Positions 6,393-10,710 of a DNA stretch of 10,710 nt are shown here, piece by piece. The stretch's first letter is position 1; each line of letters starts with the position of its first letter. Under the pieces are notes generated by a model. That model was not told where the DNA came from and did not search any database. It worked only from the letters and a program-made list of their open reading frames with translations. Source of the DNA: Desulfobacterales bacterium (GTDB lineage Bacteria; Desulfobacterota; DSM-4660; Desulfatiglandales; Desulfatiglandaceae). Location: NCBI GenBank assembly GCA_027061865.1, contig JAMOVZ010000181.1, forward strand, positions 1-10,710, in the 5' to 3' direction. The position numbers and the translations under genes are program-made.

Positions 6393-7592
6393 ATGGGCGA
6401 GGTTATTCCCCACCAAGAGGTTGCAGAACGGATAGAGCGGTTTCAAAAGGTGCTTTCAGATTCCCAAATAGATGCCGCTATCGTAATCCAAAATGCGGAT
6501 CTTTTCTATTTCTCTGGCACAGTCCAGAGAGGCTATCTAATGGTGCCCGCAAGCGGGGAGCCGGTGTTTGCAGCCACTGGTGATATTGAAAGGATCAGGC
6601 GTGAATCACCATTGGAAAATATACATCCCATTGAGGGCATAAGAGAGTTGGCCTCTATTGCGAGCCAAGCCCTGGGCAAATTGGAGGGAAGCGCCATAGG
6701 AGTTGAAGAAGACGTGATCCCTGTGGCTCTCTATAAAAGGCTAAAATCCCTCTTCCACCGAAGTCAGCTAAAGGATGTCTCAGGGATAATAAGGTCACTT
6801 CGGATGATAAAGAGCCCTTATGAGATCTCCTTAATCAAAGAGTCTGCCAAGATCTTTCCGGAAGTTATGGCTGGCCTCCCAGAGGTCTTAAGGCCTGGGA
6901 TCACTGAAGTAGCTTTGGAATCTGAATTGATACGCATGGGCAGGAAACGATCCCACTTTGGTCCATTAAGGGTAAGGGCCTTTAATCAAGAAGTCTATTA
7001 TGGGCATGTGATTTCAGGACCCAGGGCTGCTGCGCCCTCATATCTTATGTCGCCTACAGGGGGGCTGGGCCCTTGTCCTGCTTTTGGCCAAGGTGCGAGC
7101 TTCCATCCCATAGAGCCCCACAGTGCCATTATTATTGATCTCTGCTTCGGGATTCATGGTTATCTATCTGATCAAACGCGCACCGCCGCCATTGGGTCCC
7201 TTCCCTCTGAACTGGAAAAGGCCTACGAGACCCTTTTGGCACTGAAGGCCAAGATAGTGGATATGTTGAGGCCCGGAGTCATTTGCGCCACCATCTATGA
7301 AAAGGCCTTGGATCTTTCCAAGGAAACAGGCCTGTCTCCCAATTTCATGGGTTATGGGCCCAGAAAGGCAAGCTTTGTGGGCCATGGGATAGGCCTTGAA
7401 ATCGATGAATGGCCTGTAATCGGGAAAGGATTCAACACCCCCCTTAAGCCAGGGATGGTCATTGCCCTTGAGCCAAAGCTTACATTTCCAGGTGTGGGCG
7501 TAATAGGCCTCGAGGACAACTATCTGATTACAGAAACAGAGGCAGAAAAACTCAATCCACTGGATGAAAAGGTCACAGTGGTGCCCCTATAA
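6393..7592 (+). CDS. M24-family metallopeptidase (Xaa-Pro aminopeptidase-like)
   Basis: The protein has 399 residues in the two-domain layout of aminopeptidase P, prolidase and creatinase: a creatinase N-terminal domain (about 10-135) and a pita-bread catalytic domain (about 143-390). All five dinuclear metal ligands are visible: Asp249, Asp260 in LSDQTRT, His331 in GHGIGLE, Glu360 in ALEPK, and Glu374 in GLEDNY. An active peptidase acting on X-Pro peptides is the likely reading, though creatinase-like hydrolases share the fold and exact substrate is uncertain. Two details are unusual: Cys251 replaces the glycine of the common D-x-G motif, and a Gly/Pro-rich stretch (about 219-238) precedes the first metal ligand. 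No signal peptide is seen, so it is cytoplasmic. It is transcribed away from recO and converges on the acyl-CoA synthetase gene, with 32 bases between the stop codons. Confidence 0.88.
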   Translation: MGEVIPHQEVAERIERFQKVLSDSQIDAAIVIQNADLFYFSGTVQRGYLMVPASGEPVFAATGDIERIRRESPLENIHPIEGIRELASIASQALGKLEGSAIGVEEDVIPVALYKRLKSLFHRSQLKDVSGIIRSLRMIKSPYEISLIKESAKIFPEVMAGLPEVLRPGITEVALESELIRMGRKRSHFGPLRVRAFNQEVYYGHVISGPRAAAPSYLMSPTGGLGPCPAFGQGASFHPIEPHSAIIIDLCFGIHGYLSDQTRTAAIGSLPSELEKAYETLLALKAKIVDMLRPGVICATIYEKALDLSKETGLSPNFMGYGPRKASFVGHGIGLEIDEWPVIGKGFNTPLKPGMVIALEPKLTFPGVGVIGLEDNYLITETEAEKLNPLDEKVTVVPL

Positions 7593-7624
7593 CCATCTGG
7601 GAGCTCACGCCCAACCTAATCTAT

Positions 7625-9811
7625 TTAACAGGATCTATGTTTCGCCACGTTGTTATTTGGCGGCAGTGACGACAGGTCTTCCTTAAGCACTATCCTTGCA
7701 TCTACAATTAGGGCACCCTTCTCATAGGCAAGGATCGGATTCAAATCCATTTCCTGGATCTCTGGATAGGCCTCCGTAATGTCAGAGCAAGTGACCAGCA
7801 ATCTTCGCAGCGCTCTTTTGTCCCTAGGAGGCGCACCCCTAAAGCCGTCTAGAATGGGGGCAGACCTTATCTCTGTCATCATCTTTTTGGCAGAGGTGGA
7901 TGAAATAGGAAGCACCCTGAAGGAGACATCTTTTAGCACTTCCACCATGATTCCGCCTATCCCGAACATGATTACAGGGCCAAACTGATCATCTGTCTTG
8001 GTCCCTATGATCACTTCCAGTCCGGGCTCTGCCATCGGAGAGACGAGTATGCCGCGGATGTCTGCGTCCGGTTTATATCGTCTGGCATTTTCCATGATCT
8101 CTTGATAGGCTGCCCGAATCTCCCTTTCGCTTTGGAGATTCAGTTTGACACCGCCTGCATCGCTTTTGTGCATAATATCAGGGGAGACTATCTTGAGCGC
8201 TACCTTGCCCCCCATCTCTTTGGCAGCTTCCACTGCCTGTCTTGCAGAGGTGACAAGCACGTCTTTGCTCACCGGCGCGCCATGGCAGCCAAGAAGAGCT
8301 TTTGCCTCATGTTCCAACAAAAACCTCCGCCCCTCTTCCAATACCTGCCGGATGATCTTCTGGCCCTTCCGCTTGGCCTTTTGCCGCCAGTGGATCACGA
8401 AGTTCACCTTGGCATGGTACTCCTTGAGGTAACTTCCTCGCTCTGCCAAGGCGCCAATACACTTGCAGGCCACATCCAGGGAGTCGTATACCGGGATGTT
8501 ATAATAGCGGAGCAACTCAATGGGATGGGTATTCCTGGAGGCATAGAGGCTGTGTACTACTATGGGCTTCTTTCTCTTTTTCACTATGCGGCCCATCTGG
8601 TGAGCGGCATCTTCTTCCATGAGGGAGAGGGACTCGGCAAACCTGATTCCATAGCCTCCAAAGAGCCCCACAATCAACAGTCCCCCTATATCGTGGTCCT
8701 TCAGGATGATCCTGGCGCACTCAGCAAATATAGATGGATCTGCATCAGCGCCTCCTGCCACATCCACCGGATTGCTGACAGATGCAGTGAAGGGCAATAT
8801 GGCATTGAGCTTGGCCTGCGTCTTGGCATGAAGTGTTGGAATCTTAACACCGAGGTCTGAGAGGATGTCTGCTGCAATGGTCGCATGGCCTCCGCCATCA
8901 GCAAGAATTGCCACGCTGTTGTGGCGCATGGGAGGAAGGCTTGAAAGGGTCTCAGCAATAGGGAAGAGTTCGTCAGGATCATCCACCACAATTATGCCTG
9001 CCCTTTTAAACGCTGTGTGCGCTACCTCGGACATTCCTGCAAGGGACCCCGTGTGCGAACCGGCGGATTTCTTTCCAGTGGCAGAGCGGCCGCTCTTTAG
9101 CAGGATAATCGGCTTTTCAAGCGTGGTCTTGTAAGCTTGTTGCAGGAATTCTCTTCCCTGGCTCATGCCCTCCACATACATCAATATGGCCTTGGTATCA
9201 GCATCCTTTCCAAAGAAGTCCAGGTATTCATGGAACTTGATATCCGTCTCATTGCCCACACCTACATAATAGGAAAAACCCTTGTTGCTTTTGACCATTG
9301 CCTCTGTGATGATGGAGAGGGCCATATTTCCACTTTGGGAGACAAGGGCGATCTCCCCTTTTGGGACACCGTGAATACCAACCAGGTTAAGATTGGTTTT
9401 GAGGTTCATCATTCCCGATGTATTGGGCCCTATGAGCCGGATGCCGTACTCCCTGGCCTTTTCAAGCATCTCCTGCTCAAGGGTTCGGCCCTGGGGCCCC
9501 AGCTCCCGGAATCCTCCCGCTATGATTACAGCCCCCTTTACTCCCTTTTTACCGCAATCCTCTAAGATTGAGGGGATGGTGGGAGCAGGAGTGGTTATGA
9601 GGGCCAAATCCACTTGATCAGGAATGTCAGATACCTTGGGGTAGCATTTTAGTCCCAGAATAGAACTCTCCTTGGGGTTTACAGGATAGATCTTCCCCTC
9701 ATACTTTTCATCCAGCAGCGTCTTGATCGCCTGGTATCCCCTCTTTGTAGGATTCTTGGAGGCCCCTACAATGGCAACAGACTGGGCATTGAGTATTCTT
9801 TCAAGGCTCAT
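7625..9811 (-). CDS. ADP-forming acyl-CoA synthetase (acetate-CoA ligase type), fused alpha and beta subunits
   Basis: This family (ACD) converts acyl-CoA, ADP and phosphate to free acid, CoA and ATP, giving substrate-level phosphorylation in fermenters; the reverse reaction activates acids. From the ATG at 9811 it has 728 residues, the expected length for one chain with both subunits. An N-terminal CoA-binding Rossmann domain (about 5-100, with SVAIVGASKNP at 11-21) is followed by succinyl-CoA-synthetase-like domains with the phospho-accepting His253 in SHTGSLAG (252-259). A C-terminal ATP-grasp domain (about 485-715) carries His548 in SPDIMHKSDAGGV (543-555), plus GIGGIMVEVLKDVSFR (617-632) and EMDLNP (687-692). 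The frame stays open for 29 more codons upstream, but those overlap the hydratase gene and show no family resemblance. The ATGA overlap and AAGGA (9819-9823) favour the shorter start. Preferred acyl group unknown. Confidence 0.92.
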   Translation of the reverse strand: MSLERILNAQSVAIVGASKNPTKRGYQAIKTLLDEKYEGKIYPVNPKESSILGLKCYPKVSDIPDQVDLALITTPAPTIPSILEDCGKKGVKGAVIIAGGFRELGPQGRTLEQEMLEKAREYGIRLIGPNTSGMMNLKTNLNLVGIHGVPKGEIALVSQSGNMALSIITEAMVKSNKGFSYYVGVGNETDIKFHEYLDFFGKDADTKAILMYVEGMSQGREFLQQAYKTTLEKPIILLKSGRSATGKKSAGSHTGSLAGMSEVAHTAFKRAGIIVVDDPDELFPIAETLSSLPPMRHNSVAILADGGGHATIAADILSDLGVKIPTLHAKTQAKLNAILPFTASVSNPVDVAGGADADPSIFAECARIILKDHDIGGLLIVGLFGGYGIRFAESLSLMEEDAAHQMGRIVKKRKKPIVVHSLYASRNTHPIELLRYYNIPVYDSLDVACKCIGALAERGSYLKEYHAKVNFVIHWRQKAKRKGQKIIRQVLEEGRRFLLEHEAKALLGCHGAPVSKDVLVTSARQAVEAAKEMGGKVALKIVSPDIMHKSDAGGVKLNLQSEREIRAAYQEIMENARRYKPDADIRGILVSPMAEPGLEVIIGTKTDDQFGPVIMFGIGGIMVEVLKDVSFRVLPISSTSAKKMMTEIRSAPILDGFRGAPPRDKRALRRLLVTCSDITEAYPEIQEMDLNPILAYEKGALIVDARIVLKEDLSSLPPNNNVAKHRSC
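9808..9811 (-). promoter_or_regulatory. ATGA stop-start overlap linking hydratase and synthetase
   Basis: On the minus strand the hydratase TGA (9810-9808) and the synthetase ATG (9811-9809) share bases. AAGGA at 9819-9823 sits seven bases upstream of the ATG, inside the hydratase gene. This is the usual form of translational coupling and suggests the two proteins are made together. Confidence 0.75.
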
Positions 9812-10593
9812 TTTTTGATCCTTACTCCTCCTTTTTTTCTTTGCTCGAATTTTTTCAGGGACTCTTCCCTTTCTTTTGTAAACACACAGGCAAGGCAAGC
9901 CTCAACCTCGAAATCCATTATGGCCTCTAGAGAGGCCTCGCCCTGAGCCATAAACAAGCCCTTTTTAATCATTTTGATGGAAAAAGCCGAATTGGCCGAA
10001 ATCTTCTCTGCTATCTTTAAGGCTTCGTCCATCAGGCGTTCTGCTGAGACAGCTTTATTTACCAGGCCAATTCTTTCAGCCTCCTTCCCATCTATGTTTT
10101 CAGCAGTAAAGAGGAGTTCCTTTGCCTTCCCAGGCCCCACCAACTGTTGAAGCAGCCTGAACGCCCCTCCAGTGACAGATGAGCTTACCTTGGCCTCAGG
10201 CGAACCGATCTGCGCATCCTCCGATGCAATTCTGATATCACATGCCAGGGCCAGTTCATATCCAGAACCCAAGGCCCAGCCATTTATTGCCGCAATGGTA
10301 GGTTTTTCAAACCTGATTATCCTCCTGGAAATCTCTTGAAGGTCCGCCAGATATGCCCGGTACTGTTCAGGGGTTCTGGTTTTGGATTCCTTGAGATCAG
10401 CGCCTGTTGAAAAGGCCCTCCCTTCCCCTGTAAACACGAGCACCTTTGCCTCTGGATCTTTTTCAACAAGGGCCAATGCATGGGAGAGCTCATTCCACAT
10501 CTGCTTGTTCATGGCATTGAGAACATGAGGCCTGTTCAGGACAATAACGCGCACAGGCCCGTTTTTTTCAAAGCTAATGCACTCAAATTCCAT
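9808..10593 (-). CDS. Enoyl-CoA hydratase/isomerase (crotonase) family protein
   Basis: Crotonases hydrate trans-2-enoyl-CoA to 3-hydroxyacyl-CoA or run related reactions on CoA thioesters. The protein has 261 residues, the standard size. The CoA-binding and oxyanion block is GRAFSTGADLKES (58-70). Both catalytic glutamates of the hydratase subgroup are in place: Glu113 in GSGYELALACD (109-119) and Glu133 in SPEAK (131-135). This supports true hydratase chemistry, though other crotonase reactions are not excluded. The stretch SSSVTGGAFRLLQQLVG (137-153) replaces the more common IPGAGGTQRL. GGAGG on the minus strand (10601-10605) lies seven bases before the ATG, a strong ribosome-binding site. 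It ends in the ATGA overlap with the ADP-forming synthetase and so probably acts in the same pathway, possibly upstream of it. Confidence 0.92.
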   Translation of the reverse strand: MEFECISFEKNGPVRVIVLNRPHVLNAMNKQMWNELSHALALVEKDPEAKVLVFTGEGRAFSTGADLKESKTRTPEQYRAYLADLQEISRRIIRFEKPTIAAINGWALGSGYELALACDIRIASEDAQIGSPEAKVSSSVTGGAFRLLQQLVGPGKAKELLFTAENIDGKEAERIGLVNKAVSAERLMDEALKIAEKISANSAFSIKMIKKGLFMAQGEASLEAIMDFEVEACLACVFTKEREESLKKFEQRKKGGVRIKK

Positions 10594-10710
10594 ATCAGCG
10601 CCTCCTCTGTGACAAAAAAATAACCCATCTCCTGGACGTTAAAAAGGAGACAGGTCTTCCATTGCTGGCTTTCTCGAAAGTTTATTTTTTCTTGCTCCTG
10701 TACAATACCA
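10594..10710. other. Region upstream of the enoyl-CoA hydratase, to the window edge
   Basis: No gene is assigned. On the minus strand two short frames enter from the right edge and end at TAA in 10641-10639 and 10684-10682. Either could be the C-terminal end of an unseen upstream gene. No sigma70-type promoter with both boxes was found. The strong GGAGG site of the hydratase lies in it at 10601-10605. Confidence 0.3.

Noticed and set aside
6196..6435. 79-codon + strand open frame running into the M24 peptidase gene
   Set aside because: It has no ribosome-binding site, no family features, and overlaps the better supported peptidase start in another frame.
7557..7581. CCACTG/CAGTGG inverted repeat near the end of the M24 peptidase gene as a terminator
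   Set aside because: The six-base stem has a 13-base loop and is not followed by T residues on either strand.
7643..7662. CGCCA/TGGCG inverted repeat at the 3' end of the synthetase gene
   Set aside because: Short stem with no T tract on either side, inside coding sequence. Likely chance.
8102..8860. Long + strand open frame (252 codons) opposite the acyl-CoA synthetase
   Set aside because: It lies entirely antisense to a well-conserved gene, has no ribosome-binding site, and its translation resembles no family. Shadow of biased codon use.
9809..9898. 29-residue N-terminal extension of the acyl-CoA synthetase
   Set aside because: The extension is Lys/Arg-rich, overlaps the hydratase gene by about 90 bases, and the family normally starts near the SLERILNAQSVAIVGAS block. 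The ATGA overlap start fits better.
1..10710. Defence, CRISPR, toxin-antitoxin, phage or transposon system
   Set aside because: No repeat arrays, integrases, transposases, nucleases of defence families or terminal inverted repeats were seen on either strand.

Overview
The window is a compact, protein-coding stretch of bacterial chromosome with no tRNA, rRNA, CRISPR array, transposase or phage gene that I can see. Its content (a nucleoside-type ABC importer, a thiolase, an enoyl-CoA hydratase, and a fused ADP-forming acyl-CoA synthetase) fits an anaerobic, CoA-ester-metabolising bacterium. Heavy use of AGG arginine codons and the overall style remind me of Desulfobacterota (sulfate reducers and syntrophs). 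That placement is an inference, not a proof.

Layout. Positions 132-3668 (+) hold three tightly packed genes of a BMP/YufNOPQ-type ABC importer: a double ATPase and two permeases. The substrate-binding lipoprotein normally found with them is not in the window and probably lies just upstream. Positions 3730-3864 (+) hold a 44-residue, very basic protein with a strong ribosome-binding site. It is followed at 3906-5153 (+) by an acetyl-CoA acetyltransferase-family thiolase. A candidate sigma70 promoter overlaps the stop codon of the second permease and could transcribe the small gene and thiolase independently of the transporter. The thiolase converges on recO (5155-5898, -) with one base between the stop codons. 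A strong hairpin that could terminate the thiolase transcript lies inside the recO coding sequence.

Positions 5899-6392 are a 494-base divergent intergenic region with no convincing gene. It contains a near-perfect 13-base direct repeat and some inverted repeats. From 6393 to 7592 (+) there is a complete M24-family (Xaa-Pro aminopeptidase-like) metallopeptidase. It converges on an ECH-ACD pair read leftward: enoyl-CoA hydratase (10593-9808), then a fused ADP-forming acyl-CoA synthetase (9811-7625). These two overlap by four bases (ATGA), so they are probably translationally coupled.

How they may work together. The hydratase hydrates enoyl-CoA, the thiolase cleaves acetoacetyl- or 3-ketoacyl-CoA, and the ADP-forming synthetase turns an acyl-CoA into free acid plus ATP. 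Together they could form part of a fermentative or beta-oxidation-like route that ends in substrate-level phosphorylation. The hydratase and thiolase are in different transcription units, so a shared pathway is only a suggestion. I found no clear novel defence, mobile or multi-gene system. The least explained coding item is the 44-residue basic-plus-heptad protein.
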